Assembly: GCA_900550445.1 (NCBI GenBank) | Contig: URSF01000005.1 | Coordinates: forward strand, 1-64,000 | DNA length: 64,000 nucleotides | Source: an uncultured Rhodospirillaceae bacterium | GTDB taxonomy: Bacteria; Pseudomonadota; Alphaproteobacteria; CAAGCB01; CAG-977 | Reading direction: 5' to 3' | Shown: in pieces, positions 8,235 to 17,096 of the stretch | How the letters are laid out: each line of letters starts with the position of its first letter | Numbering within the stretch: position 1 is the first letter of the stretch | Position numbers and translations under genes: made by a program | The notes under the pieces: generated by a model | Seen by the model: only the letters and a program-made list of their open reading frames with translations | Database searches by the model: none | What the model was told of the DNA's origin: nothing

Positions 8235-9194
8235 ATGAAAAAAACAGGGGTGTTTCTGATATTTTATCTGACTTTTGCGGGAAGTTTTCCTCTGACGGCT
8301 CAGGAATTGATAAAAGTCGAAACACCTTTGGCCGTTTTGGCCGGCGAACAAACGCCCGACGAAATGATGAAGGATTTCTTCCGATCTGAAGAAGCGAGGG
8401 TCTGCGGCGAACTGCGGTCTTTTGCCCGCAACCATATTTTCGCGGATAAGAAATTTATGGAAGCGGCTCAGAACCGCAGTACGCGCGATGTCGTCAGGGC
8501 GGCTTCAAAGTATGCGTCCGCTTTGGCCAAAGATTACGATACGGATTTCGTTTTTTATCACCCGAACACGCGTTTTTTTGTCCGTGTGAATGACAAAAAT
8601 TATCGCGGCAGAATGCGATTGCCGGCAGATCTGGCGGATTCTTCCTCCTCTTGTTTTTGGGAAAGGCTTCCTTCGCAGGACGTTGTGTACAGCGTTTTGA
8701 TGAAAATTGACGGTGAAAAAACGGGATATTTAAAAATATCCAAAAAATTAACCCGAATGGTGGGCAATATTCCGGACGCTTTGTCCCGGTTCGGTAAAGT
8801 GCGCGTTTACACGGCGCTGGATAAAACGGGGCTGAAAAAAATGGCCTGGTTTAAAATGCGCCGTCGTGAACCGGACAAAACAAGATATTCCGGTTGGTGC
8901 ACAGCGGAAAATCTGGCTTTCCTGACATCAATCGGATCCGGAAAAACATTAAGCAAAAAACAGCAGAAAAAACTGTTGTCGCTGTCGGATCGGAATGATC
9001 ATTTTATTTTGCCGGAAACGGATTTGTCCGGCGGTGCTTTGTCTTTGCTCGGGCTGGACGGACAGCGGCTGGGGGCCGTAGTCTATACGCTGGACACGTC
9101 AAAGCAAAAAGAACGGACTGAGCCGGTTGAAGAAAAAGAAGATCCCGCTGCGGAAGAAGAAGCGGAAAATATTTTATATCGTTTTTTTGATTGA
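8235..9194 (+). CDS. Exported protein resembling a periplasmic double-Cache sensor domain, no output domain
   Basis: 320 residues. Start at the ATG 7 bases after GGAGGGG; the signal peptide ends near residue 20 (PLTAQ). The middle reads like a dCACHE-type ligand domain: a long helix, then 'DTDFVFYHPNTRFFVRVNDKNYRG', 'LPSQDVVYSVLMKIDGEKTGYLKISKKL' and a second similar half ending 'LSLLGLDGQRLGAVVYTLDT'. There is no membrane helix after the signal, no kinase and no methyl-accepting region, so it would be a free periplasmic protein. The C-terminus is Glu-rich. The assignment is from pattern only; it may instead be an unrelated exported protein. Confidence 0.4.
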   Translation: MKKTGVFLIFYLTFAGSFPLTAQELIKVETPLAVLAGEQTPDEMMKDFFRSEEARVCGELRSFARNHIFADKKFMEAAQNRSTRDVVRAASKYASALAKDYDTDFVFYHPNTRFFVRVNDKNYRGRMRLPADLADSSSSCFWERLPSQDVVYSVLMKIDGEKTGYLKISKKLTRMVGNIPDALSRFGKVRVYTALDKTGLKKMAWFKMRRREPDKTRYSGWCTAENLAFLTSIGSGKTLSKKQQKKLLSLSDRNDHFILPETDLSGGALSLLGLDGQRLGAVVYTLDTSKQKERTEPVEEKEDPAAEEEAENILYRFFD

Positions 9195-9256
9195 CGAATG
9201 TCTATCTGTTTTTACAGCGTTCCTTTTTTTAAAATACTGCAAAAAAGGGGGCGGAC

Positions 9257-10168
9257 ATGAAAATTTTTCTGAACGGATATGTGTTGGCTCTCGTATCTGT
9301 TTTCTTTTGGAGCTTTAACGTTTTAATCGCGCGTTATTTATCCGATCAGTTGACGCCGTTTCAGATCGCTTTCGGCCGCTGGTTTGTCGCAGCGGTTGTT
9401 TTGCTGCCGCTGACGACAAAATCCGTATGGAATAACAGAAAAACTTTACAGGTGCATAAAAAACATGTGTTTGTTTCCGCTCTGATTGCCGTCGTTTTGC
9501 AAAATACGATTGTTTATCAGGCCGGTCGAACCGCTTCCGTCATCAATATGGCGCTGCTGGGAACAATGGCGCCGATCTTTCTGGTGATTTTTTCAAAAAT
9601 ATTTTTACATACGGTCATTTCGGCAAAACAAATTATCGGATTCTGTATAGCTTTATTCGGCGTATTGATTATTGTTTCTAAAGGACAGCTGACGCATTTG
9701 CTGCATATTCCTTTGGTCCCGGGTGATTTCTGGATGCTGTTTATGACGGTTATATTCGGCGCTTACGGCGTATTGCAAACCCGGAAAATTGATGTGCCGG
9801 CACTGACTTTGCTGGGGGCGATGGTCTTTATAGGCGTTTTGATTTTAACGCCGGTTTTTCTGATAACGCTTTGGACAAATCCGATTCACCATTTAACTGT
9901 TGAAGCTGTTGTGATCGTTATTTATATGGGGTTATGTCCTTCTATTATTTCTTATTTATGTTGGGATATTTCTCTGGAGAAAATCGGAGCATTGAAAACG
10001 GGGTTGCTGTATTATCTGATGCCGGTTTTCAGCAGTATCGAGGCTTATTTTATTCTTGGTGAAAAAATATCGGCGGCTCAGTTGTCCGGCGGAATTTTGG
10101 TGATTACGGGCGTTTTTATTGCCGCTTATCATCATACGAAACATCAGGTGGCAATTCACAGAGTCTGA
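9257..10168 (+). CDS. EamA/DMT family transporter
   Basis: 303 residues with about ten membrane helices arranged as two EamA halves. The first half opens with 'YVLALVSVFFWSFNVLIARYLSDQLTPFQIAFGRW', a classic DMT start; the second ends 'EAYFILGEKISAAQLSGGILVITGVFIAAY', the usual DMT close. Members export or import small metabolites such as amino acids; the substrate cannot be told here. It sits in the inner membrane. ATG start with AAGGGGGCGG upstream. The hexapeptide acetyltransferase follows 57 bases later. Confidence 0.9.
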   Translation: MKIFLNGYVLALVSVFFWSFNVLIARYLSDQLTPFQIAFGRWFVAAVVLLPLTTKSVWNNRKTLQVHKKHVFVSALIAVVLQNTIVYQAGRTASVINMALLGTMAPIFLVIFSKIFLHTVISAKQIIGFCIALFGVLIIVSKGQLTHLLHIPLVPGDFWMLFMTVIFGAYGVLQTRKIDVPALTLLGAMVFIGVLILTPVFLITLWTNPIHHLTVEAVVIVIYMGLCPSIISYLCWDISLEKIGALKTGLLYYLMPVFSSIEAYFILGEKISAAQLSGGILVITGVFIAAYHHTKHQVAIHRV

Positions 10169-10225
10169 TTTGATTTTGATTTTTCTGTTTTTTATACTTC
10201 TTTCGGTTATGGAAAGGAAAGAACA

Positions 10226-10786
10226 ATGGAAACGGAATATCAAAAACAACGCCGCGGCGAATGGTTTGATGCAACCTGTGAGGAATTGTCCGGCTTTTAT
10301 ATCAAAGTGCAGCGTTTGTTAAAAGAATATAATGCCGCTGATGTTTTGGAAAAAGAAAAACGCCGGGCTCTGTTAAAAGAAATTGCGGGCTCTGTCGGTG
10401 AAAATGTGACGGTTACGCCGCCGTTATATTGCGATTACGGCTGTCATTTGTTTTTAGAAGACAACGTTTATATCAATACGGGCAGTGTATTTTTAGACGC
10501 CGGATATGTGCGTATCGGGCAGGGAAGTTTTATCGGTCCGAATGTTCAGTTTTATACGGTCAATCACCCGTTAGACGTTGAACAGCGCCGGAAAGGATTG
10601 GAAAAGGCGCAGCCGATTACGATTGGAAAAGACGTTTGGATCGGCGGGGCGGTTGTTATTTTGCCCGGGGTAACGATCGGGGACGGAAGTGTGATCGGGG
10701 CGGGCAGCGTCGTGGTCAAAGATATTCCCGCCGGTGTGATCGCTGCGGGAAATCCCTGTAAGATAATTAAAAAAATTGAATCATAA
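10226..10786 (+). CDS. Maltose/galactoside O-acetyltransferase-like hexapeptide transferase
   Basis: 186 residues, the size of Maa/LacA. The N-terminal Mac domain (KQRRGEWFDATCEELSGFY) precedes a left-handed beta helix: 'YCDYGCHLFLEDNVYINTG', 'IGQGSFIGPNVQFYTVNHPLD' with the catalytic His in the NHP turn (about residue 113), then 'IGKDVWIGGAVVILPGVTIGDGSVIGAGSVVVKDIP' and 'AAGNPCKII'. It transfers acetyl from acetyl-CoA to a sugar or related hydroxyl; the acceptor is unknown. GGAAAGG precedes the ATG. A separate promoter and leader for the MATE gene begin just after its stop. Confidence 0.9.
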   Translation: METEYQKQRRGEWFDATCEELSGFYIKVQRLLKEYNAADVLEKEKRRALLKEIAGSVGENVTVTPPLYCDYGCHLFLEDNVYINTGSVFLDAGYVRIGQGSFIGPNVQFYTVNHPLDVEQRRKGLEKAQPITIGKDVWIGGAVVILPGVTIGDGSVIGAGSVVVKDIPAGVIAAGNPCKIIKKIES

Positions 10787-10790
10787 AGGC

Positions 10791-10918
10791 TTGACTTTGA
10801 TTTCTGATATTGTATAGGTGAGGGCGGAAACAATAAAAAGTTTTGTAATCCTCATCGGAGGTTTCTGCAACCGGATAAGATGACTGGGTAAAACCAATCA
10901 TTTTATCCGTTTTTTTTG
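10791..10918 (+). promoter_or_regulatory. Promoter plus riboswitch-like leader with terminator, upstream of the MATE gene
   Basis: TTGACT (10791-10796) and TATAGG (10813-10818) are 16 bases apart, predicting transcription from about 10825. The RNA would begin with GCGGAAAC, which can pair with GTTTCTGC (10861-10868), enclosing hairpin CCTC-ATCG-GAGG. Next comes a strong terminator, CGGATAAGATGA/TCATTTTATCCG (10872-10909) plus eight T, just before the MATE ribosome-binding site. GGTT/AACC pairing (10861-10871) would abut and compete at the base of the terminator. This is the layout of a transcription-attenuating riboswitch, but it could be only a terminator for the gene upstream. I recognise no known aptamer class. 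Confidence 0.5.
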
Positions 10919-10939
10919 TGTCAAAGGAAAGGATAAAAA

Positions 10940-12277
10940 ATGGATTTAGGAACTGAAAAAGTTTCTGTTTTGTTCAGAAAATTGTTTTTCCCGACTTTGG
11001 CGGGAATGTTAAGTATGTGCGCTGTTACGGCGATTGACGGCGTTTTTGTCGGTCATGGCATCGGTGCACAGGGAATTGCCGCCGTTAATATTTGTATCCC
11101 GATTTTGATGCTGTTTACCGGACTTGGGCTGATGACCGGGATCGGCGGGTCGGTGATTGCTTCGGTTGCGTTGTCAAAAGGCAAAATAAAATATGCCCAG
11201 TTTAACGTAACGCAGTCAATACTGTTTGTTACGGCAGTTATGGTGTTTTTTGTCGCGCTGATTATGTTTTTTCCAGAAAGAACGGCTTATATACTGGGGG
11301 CATCTGATCATTTAATGCCGATGGTGAAAACGTATTTATTATGGTTTGCGCCGTCTTTGATTTTTCAAATGTGGGTGTCGGTGGCTTTGTTTATTATCAG
11401 ATTGGACGGGGCTCCAAAATTGGCAATGTGGTGCAGTGTTATTGCCGCCGGTATTAACACATTTTTGGGGTGGCTGTTTATTTTTCCTTTCGGCTGGGGC
11501 ATTATGGGAGCGGCTTTTGCTGCAACGGCCGGGCTGTTCGTCGGCGGGACGATTGCTGTTGTGTATCTGCTGTTTTACGCTAAAACGCTGCGATTTTATC
11601 CGGTTAAAATCGGATTACGCGGTTTTTATCTGTTCTGGGATAATATTGTCAGCCAATGCCGTATCGGGTCTTCCGCTTTGCTGGGGGAAGCGACAATGGC
11701 TGTTTTGATGTTTGCGGGTAATCATGTCTTTATGTTATATCTTGGTGATGACGGGGTAGGCGCGTTTGGTATTTGTTGTTACTATGCTCCGTTTGTTTTT
11801 ATGGTCGGGAACGCCGTTGCTCAGTCGGCTCAACCGATTATCAGTTATAATTTCGGCATGAATAATTTACAAAGGGTTGCCGAATCCGAAAAAACAGCTT
11901 TGCTGGCCGCCATTGTCTGCGGAGTTGTCGTAACGGCTGTTTTTGTGTTGTTTCCTGAAACACTGGTCGGATTTTTCCTTGATCCGTCAACAACGGTTGC
12001 AAAATTGGCGATCAACGGATTTCCGTATTTTGCGGCAGGATTTTTATGTTTTATTCTGAACTTGACCGGAATCGGTTATTTTCAAAGCGTAGAACGGTTG
12101 AAACCTGCTGCTGTCTTTGCTCTTTTAAGGGGAGCAGTTCTGCTTTCAGCTGCATTTTATGTTATGCCGAAATTGTTGGGTACTGCCGGAATCTGGCTTT
12201 CGATGCCTGTTTCTGAAACGGTAACGGCTTTGATGATGGGGCTTTATTGTTTAATGAATAAAAGGCAAAAGGCGTAA
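10940..12277 (+). CDS. MATE family efflux transporter
   Basis: 445 residues with about twelve membrane helices. The start 'LFRKLFFPTLAGMLSMCAVTAIDGVFVGHGIGAQGIAAVNICIP' is the typical MATE first helix pair. The second half repeats it with 'GSSALLGEATMAVLMFAGNHVF' and 'AQSAQPIISYNFG'. Inner-membrane, cation-coupled export of drugs or metabolites; substrate unknown. AAAGGAAAGG lies upstream of the ATG. Expression is probably set by the leader and terminator at 10791-10918. A bidirectional terminator follows. Confidence 0.92.
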   Translation: MDLGTEKVSVLFRKLFFPTLAGMLSMCAVTAIDGVFVGHGIGAQGIAAVNICIPILMLFTGLGLMTGIGGSVIASVALSKGKIKYAQFNVTQSILFVTAVMVFFVALIMFFPERTAYILGASDHLMPMVKTYLLWFAPSLIFQMWVSVALFIIRLDGAPKLAMWCSVIAAGINTFLGWLFIFPFGWGIMGAAFAATAGLFVGGTIAVVYLLFYAKTLRFYPVKIGLRGFYLFWDNIVSQCRIGSSALLGEATMAVLMFAGNHVFMLYLGDDGVGAFGICCYYAPFVFMVGNAVAQSAQPIISYNFGMNNLQRVAESEKTALLAAIVCGVVVTAVFVLFPETLVGFFLDPSTTVAKLAINGFPYFAAGFLCFILNLTGIGYFQSVERLKPAAVFALLRGAVLLSAAFYVMPKLLGTAGIWLSMPVSETVTALMMGLYCLMNKRQKA

Positions 12278-12309
12278 AAAAAGGGGGCTTGTTACAAGTC
12301 CCTTTTTTA
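12278..12309. terminator. Bidirectional terminator between converging genes
   Basis: AAGGGGGCTTG pairs with CAAGTCCCTT around TTA, flanked by A-run and T-run. It serves the MATE gene on the plus strand and corC on the minus strand. Confidence 0.8.
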
Positions 12310-12324
12310 TAACGTTATAATAGT

Positions 12325-13674
12325 TTAACCGGCTTTTTCCTCGGCTTTGCCGGCGTCTTCTTCCTCGTCATTTTTTTTCAGGAAAGCTTTGACTTTTTTA
12401 ACGCGGAAACCGTCGATTTCCAGAATTTCAAAGCTGCATAAAGGACAATCGACAACATCACCGACTTTGGGTTTTCGCGCCAAAAGGCCGAAGACATATC
12501 CTCCGATCGTGTCTTCTTCATGTTCGTCCAGCGTGCGCAGCCCCATGTATTCCATTGCTTCGTCCAGCAACGTCATACCCAAAAACTCGAACGATCCGTC
12601 TTCCAGCCGTTTTTCGTAAACGTCGTCTGCCGTATCGTGTTCGTCCTGAATATCGCCGACCAGTTCTTCCAAAACGTCTTCCATCGAAATCAGACCGGAA
12701 GTACCGCCGTATTCGTCAATGACAATAGCCATGTGAATACGCCGTCTTTTCATTGTATGCAGGACTTCGGAAACGGAAAGGCTTTCGGGAACGAACAAAA
12801 CTTCCCGCAGCATTTTGGTGATGTCTTTTTCATCTTCGTTCATCAAAATGTCGCGCAGATGAATCATGCCGACGATATTGTCTTTGTCTTCGTCGCAGAC
12901 GGGATAGCGCGTATGGTTGCTTTGTTTTACGATGTCAAAGTTTTCTTCGTAAGTGTTTTCCAGATACAAACATTCCATATCCTGACGCGGAACCATGATT
13001 TCACGGGCGATTTTATCGGAAAAGTCAACGGCGTTTTTAATGATTTCGCTTTCCGTTTTGTCAATAATTCCACCGCGTTGGGAAGCCCCCGCGATTAACT
13101 TTATTTCTTCTTCGGAATGAACCAGGTCGCTGTCATGCGCCGGCTGAATACCGATCAGTTTCAGCGCAAGAGCGGCCAGATGATCGAAAATATAAATAAT
13201 CGGACGGAAAATCTGAGCGAATAAATACAAAGGCCGTACAACCAGCATAACGGCTGTTTCCGTTTTCTGAATGGCGATGGATTTCGGCACCAGTTCCCCG
13301 AAAACAACATGCAACAGCGTGATGATCGTAAATGCGGTCGCGATACTGACGGAATGCATCAGGATCGGGTCGTCTTTTAACCAATGCCCGAACAATGGAT
13401 CAATAATAACAGCCAGCGCCGGTTCCCCGATCCACCCCAAAGCCAGCGAAGCCAATGTAATTCCCAGCTGTGTCGCGCTGAGATAAGAATCCAGCGAAGA
13501 GGTGACTTTAATCGCCAGTTTTGCTTTTTTATTTCCGTGCGCTTCGATTTCTTCCAGTCGGGAGCGGCGGATTTTAACGATTGAAAATTCGGCGGCAACG
13601 AAAAAAGCGTTGATCGCCACAAAAACAAAAGCCGCAAAAAGTTTTAAAAATGTATATGACGAAGGAGAATCCAT
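12325..13674 (-). CDS. CorC/HlyC-type CNNM transporter with CBS pair
   Basis: 449 residues. An N-terminal DUF21/CNNM membrane domain (about residues 1-195; 'INAFFVAAEFSIVKIRRSRLEE' and 'LGITLASLALGWIGEPA') is followed by two CBS domains ('IMVPRQDMECLYLENTYEE', 'VPESLSVSEVLHTMKRRRIHMAIVIDEYGG') and a CorC_HlyC domain ('LVGDIQDEHD', 'DTIGGYVFGLLARKPKVGD'). Homologues are linked to magnesium/cobalt homeostasis. GAGG five bases before the ATG supports the start. It follows xthA on the same strand with a 12-base gap, so they are likely one operon. Confidence 0.92.
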   Translation of the reverse strand: MDSPSSYTFLKLFAAFVFVAINAFFVAAEFSIVKIRRSRLEEIEAHGNKKAKLAIKVTSSLDSYLSATQLGITLASLALGWIGEPALAVIIDPLFGHWLKDDPILMHSVSIATAFTIITLLHVVFGELVPKSIAIQKTETAVMLVVRPLYLFAQIFRPIIYIFDHLAALALKLIGIQPAHDSDLVHSEEEIKLIAGASQRGGIIDKTESEIIKNAVDFSDKIAREIMVPRQDMECLYLENTYEENFDIVKQSNHTRYPVCDEDKDNIVGMIHLRDILMNEDEKDITKMLREVLFVPESLSVSEVLHTMKRRRIHMAIVIDEYGGTSGLISMEDVLEELVGDIQDEHDTADDVYEKRLEDGSFEFLGMTLLDEAMEYMGLRTLDEHEEDTIGGYVFGLLARKPKVGDVVDCPLCSFEILEIDGFRVKKVKAFLKKNDEEEDAGKAEEKAG

Positions 13675-13686
13675 CTTTTCCTCTGG

Positions 13687-14553
13687 TTATATTGGAGATA
13701 AAAGGCAGCTTACCGGCGCGTGATCAGAGGCTTTCTGAGCACTGCGGGTTTCGCTGTCAACATCTGACGAAATCAGTTTATCCGCCCATACCGGCGATAA
13801 AAACAAATGATCAAGCAAAATACCGTTGTTTTTTTCCCATGCTCCGCCGCGGTAATCCCAGTACGAATATAATGTCCGTCCGTGCGGACCCGCCCGCCGC
13901 AAAGCGTTTGTCAGACCCGTGTAATAAAAGGCGCGGAAACGCTGTCTGACCGGCAGAACCGTAAAAGCCGTATTTTTAAACGCGGCCGGGTCGTAAACGT
14001 CGTCGTCATATTCGATAACATTGAAATCCCCGCCGATAATAAACGGATCGTCCTGTTCCGACAGTCGTGCGGCGTACGCAGCCAAAGCGTCCAGCCAGGC
14101 AAGTTTGTATTCCAGTTTACAGGTGCTGTCGGGATCCGTTGCGGGCGGTTCACCGTTCGGGACATAAACGCTGATCAGTCGCGTTTTTAAGGCAGGGCAG
14201 TACGCTTCGATGAAACGGGCCTGTTCGCCGTCATCGGGCGCCCCGGGCAGCGTATCCCGGATTTGTTCCAGCGGTTCTCTGGCCGCCAGAGCGACGCCGT
14301 TATAACTTTTCTGTCCTTTGGCCAAAGAATAATATCCCAAACTGCTTAATTCAAATGCCGGAAAGTTTTCCGTTTCCGTTTTGATTTCCTGCAACATGAC
14401 GATATCCGGTTTTTTTTCTTGCAGATATGCCGTTAAAACCGGCAGCCGGGCTTTGACCGAATTAACGTTCCATGTCGATACGCGGACAGTCCTTTGTTCA
14501 TTTTGAACAAAAGCGGACGGAGGCTTGGCGCAATTATGAGGATCATCGCTCAT
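13687..14553 (-). CDS. xthA: Exodeoxyribonuclease III (AP endonuclease family)
   Basis: 288 residues from the chosen ATG. The EEP nuclease hallmarks are present: 'VSTWNVNSVKARLPVL', 'PDIVMLQEIKTE' with the metal-binding Glu, 'YNGVALAAREPLE', 'IIGGDFNVIEYDDDVYDP', 'LYSYWDYRGGAWEKNNGILLDHLFLSP' and a final 'ASDHAPV' catalytic His. It cuts at abasic sites and trims DNA 3' ends. A GTG further upstream (14622) would add 23 Lys/Phe-rich residues not typical of the family, so I start at the ATG before SDDPHN; neither has a strong ribosome-binding site. The first 25 residues before 'TVRVSTWNV' are longer than usual. Confidence 0.92.
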   Translation of the reverse strand: MSDDPHNCAKPPSAFVQNEQRTVRVSTWNVNSVKARLPVLTAYLQEKKPDIVMLQEIKTETENFPAFELSSLGYYSLAKGQKSYNGVALAAREPLEQIRDTLPGAPDDGEQARFIEAYCPALKTRLISVYVPNGEPPATDPDSTCKLEYKLAWLDALAAYAARLSEQDDPFIIGGDFNVIEYDDDVYDPAAFKNTAFTVLPVRQRFRAFYYTGLTNALRRAGPHGRTLYSYWDYRGGAWEKNNGILLDHLFLSPVWADKLISSDVDSETRSAQKASDHAPVSCLLSPI

Positions 14554-14700
14554 TTCTGGAAAAATAACCTTTGGTATTTTTTGTTTCTTATCTTTATACA
14601 GGAAAAAACAAAGCGAATCCACAGGAAAATAAACAAAGGAAAGGATTGTTTTTTCAGTAACTCTTTGTTTAAATAAAAAACGGTCGTCCGGGAATGAAAA

Positions 14701-15324
14701 ATGAAGATCAGGCTGTTTTTTTGCATATGTTTATTGGGGTGTTTCGCCGGTCCTGTTTCGGCCGCGCAGAATATTCGCAGGGCTGTTCCGGTCGTCGTTT
14801 CGGACAATTCCGGTCGTACGGAAAAACCGGAAATGGTTGTTCAGCTTGATAACGGCCGGCCGGTTTATATTCACAAAAATAAAAAGTTTGACTGTTCCGG
14901 GGCCGTTAATCACGGCGGCGGGTGTACGCGCGTCGTTTTTTATGCGGCGATTAATGGAATAAAGCTGACGCCGGACGGAGCTGTCCGTGAAATCGGTTTG
15001 TTAATCGGATTAAAAGACGTTGAAGTGGAAATTTCGTCTGATTTGCAAAAAGGGTCCTGTCTGTTTGACGCGGTTTTAAAACATGAATTAACGCATTTGG
15101 CGCTGCACCGGCGGATTTTAACCCGGTTCGCGCCCGAAATCGCCAAAGCCGTTTTGGCTGTTGTCGAAGGCCTACCGCCGCCGCTGACGCAGGCGCAGAT
15201 CAATAAAATAGACAAAGTGCTAAACGGGTTTGTTACCCGTATGATGGCCGAAGACAGGAAACAAAACGATCTGATGGATTCTCAGGACGCTTATCTGCAT
15301 CTGCAAAACCAATGCCGGGAATAA
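14701..15324 (+). CDS. Exported HExxH protein, paralogue A
   Basis: 207 residues with a signal peptide ending near residue 21 (VSA before AQN). The mature part has a beta-rich half with Cys residues ('FDCSG', 'GGGCTRVVFYA'), then 'QKGSCLFDAVLKHELTHLALHRRIL'-type sequence: the zincin motif HExxH, here HELTH, with a further His four residues on. A helical region follows with 'EDRKQNDLMDSQDAY' and a final Cys. This suggests a periplasmic or secreted zinc metalloprotease, remotely like DUF922 enzymes; the fold and activity are inferred only. First gene of a four-gene paralogous operon; the next starts 4 bases after its stop. Confidence 0.6.
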   Translation: MKIRLFFCICLLGCFAGPVSAAQNIRRAVPVVVSDNSGRTEKPEMVVQLDNGRPVYIHKNKKFDCSGAVNHGGGCTRVVFYAAINGIKLTPDGAVREIGLLIGLKDVEVEISSDLQKGSCLFDAVLKHELTHLALHRRILTRFAPEIAKAVLAVVEGLPPPLTQAQINKIDKVLNGFVTRMMAEDRKQNDLMDSQDAYLHLQNQCRE

Positions 15325-15328
15325 AGTT

Positions 15329-16407
15329 ATGACGCGGACGGTATTTTTTTGGTTGATTGTCTTTATCTGTCGTCCTGCTTTCGGCGTGCCGGACAACACG
15401 CTGATAGAAGTTAAATATCACCCGGGCGAAATTTATTATATTCATAACAAAACAGAAGTCCCTTGCGGTCCGAAAAAACCGGGAACCGTTATTTTGGGCT
15501 GCGCTCGTTCCGATAAAGACGTGGAAATGAAAATCAATATGGCGCAGCGTCATATCGTGATTAACGTTTTTGCAAAGAACAACGAAATCGAAATCCATTC
15601 GGATTTGCCCAAAGGATCCTGTCAGTACGAAGAAGTTTTAAAACATGAATTGACGCATATTGACCTGCATTCCGGCGCTTTGGGAACCGTTGTTCAAAAA
15701 GGAATGAACGATATCGTCGACGCGTTTAACGCAAGGTTTGAACAAAAAGATTATAACGGAGCCGCACAGGCCGCCGAGAAGAAATTTCACGAATTCGCGC
15801 AAACCTATTATGATGAAGACATGCGTCAAAATCAGGATTTTGACCGTGACGACGTTGACGCGATTATCCGCGCCTGTAAAATTCCTTTAAATGTCGAAGT
15901 CGTCTATAACCCGCCGGAAATAGAATATTCTTCCGAAGCTTGGATTGAATGTCCGTACAGAACGGGATATTGTCTGCAGACGTCTGCCGATGACTGCGAC
16001 AAGCTTTCCTTTCTGAGCTGTACGGATTTTCGGCTGCAGAGCAGCGCCGAGTTTAAGCTTTATTTAGGCCGGCTTTCCGTCAAGATTGACGTTCCGTATT
16101 TTAAAATAAAAATACTGGACGATTTTTGCCGCAGTCCTGTGAATACGAGACGCTGGCGGATTACGAATTTTCATTGGTTGACGAGATTGAAAAGGCCGTT
16201 TACGATGTTGTTGATCATATCAAAATTGATTTGCAAAAGGCTTATGACGCGGCTTTGAACAGTCAATACGGCACGGTTGATCTGAACGCGGAAATTCATT
16301 TGATTGTGCAGGATTACCTGAAAACAATGAATTCAAAAATATCCGCTCTGAAACGCCAGGCCAAAACAATCACTCCGGCAGAGTTGAAAAGCAAATGCGC
16401 AAAGTAA
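15329..16407 (+). CDS. Exported HExxH protein, paralogue B, two domains, frameshifted
   Basis: The signal peptide ends near residue 19 (AFG). Domain 1 has 'DLPKGSCQYEEVLKHELTH' with the HExxH motif, followed by 'DMRQNQDFD'. Domain 2 repeats the plan but with 'PQSCEYETLADYEFS' where the zinc site should be, so it looks inactive. The reading frame breaks at a run of five T near 16118-16122: the first frame would end in unrelated residues at 16258, while the continuation of domain 2 lies in the -1 frame and runs to 16407. This may be a homopolymer sequencing error, a real mutation, or slippage at TTT. Overlaps the next gene by 13 bases. Confidence 0.55.
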
Positions 16408-17096
16408 TTCAAATATTCTGTTTGATCTGTTTGCTGGCCGTCGCCGGCCTTGTTTCGTCCGAAGCTTTCGCCGCAAAACAGAAATACACCCGCCGGTATC
16501 AGAAAAAAAAGGTATATGTCCAAAAAAAGAATCCTTATTTCCAAAAACGGGATCTTCCCACCGCCAACGCATATCTGCAGGTAAACAGAAAAAAACCGTC
16601 CGTGCGGATAGGTTATGTTCCCGGACAGACTGTATTCAAAATAAATTCCGACAGCGTCGTCTGCAACGGAAATGACAGTCCCGGCTGTACGGTTTTTGCC
16701 GTTTCGTTTTCGGCGGCGGCTGACTGCGAAACTTCCGTTATTACTTTAAACGTTGCGGAAACGCAGCCTATGACGATCTCGATTTCTTCCGCGTATCAAA
16801 AGGGCTCATGCTTTTTTGATCAAATTCTGAAACACGAATTGTTACATGAGGCCGTTTTCAGAAAAGTATTGGATTCTTTTATCGAAAAAACGGCTCAGGA
16901 TTTAATTCTGGCCTATGAAACCGGGCAGAATACGTCAAAAAGCTGTAAAGAAATTCAAAAACGAATTTCCGAAACGGCTCTGGCAGCCGATCAGTCGTTT
17001 GTTAAAATCGTTCGGGAAGAAAATGCAAAATTAGATTCCGAACAGGGCGGCCATATATATCATATGGACGTTTGCGAACGGGAACAAAATGAATAA
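16395..17096 (+). CDS. Exported HExxH protein, paralogue C
   Basis: 233 residues. The signal peptide ends near residue 26 (AFA before AKQ), followed by a Lys/Arg/Tyr-rich linker. The domain shows 'VVCNGNDSPGCTVFAVSF', then 'YQKGSCFFDQILKHELLH' (HExxH) and a helical tail ending 'EENAKLDSEQGG' and 'MDVCERE'. Unlike paralogues A and B, the residue four after the second His is Phe, so a third zinc ligand must lie elsewhere if it binds zinc. The ATG lies inside the end of paralogue B and its end overlaps paralogue D by 8 bases, so translation is probably coupled. Function unknown; a secreted protease is an inference. Confidence 0.6.
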   Translation: MRKVIQIFCLICLLAVAGLVSSEAFAAKQKYTRRYQKKKVYVQKKNPYFQKRDLPTANAYLQVNRKKPSVRIGYVPGQTVFKINSDSVVCNGNDSPGCTVFAVSFSAAADCETSVITLNVAETQPMTISISSAYQKGSCFFDQILKHELLHEAVFRKVLDSFIEKTAQDLILAYETGQNTSKSCKEIQKRISETALAADQSFVKIVREENAKLDSEQGGHIYHMDVCEREQNE

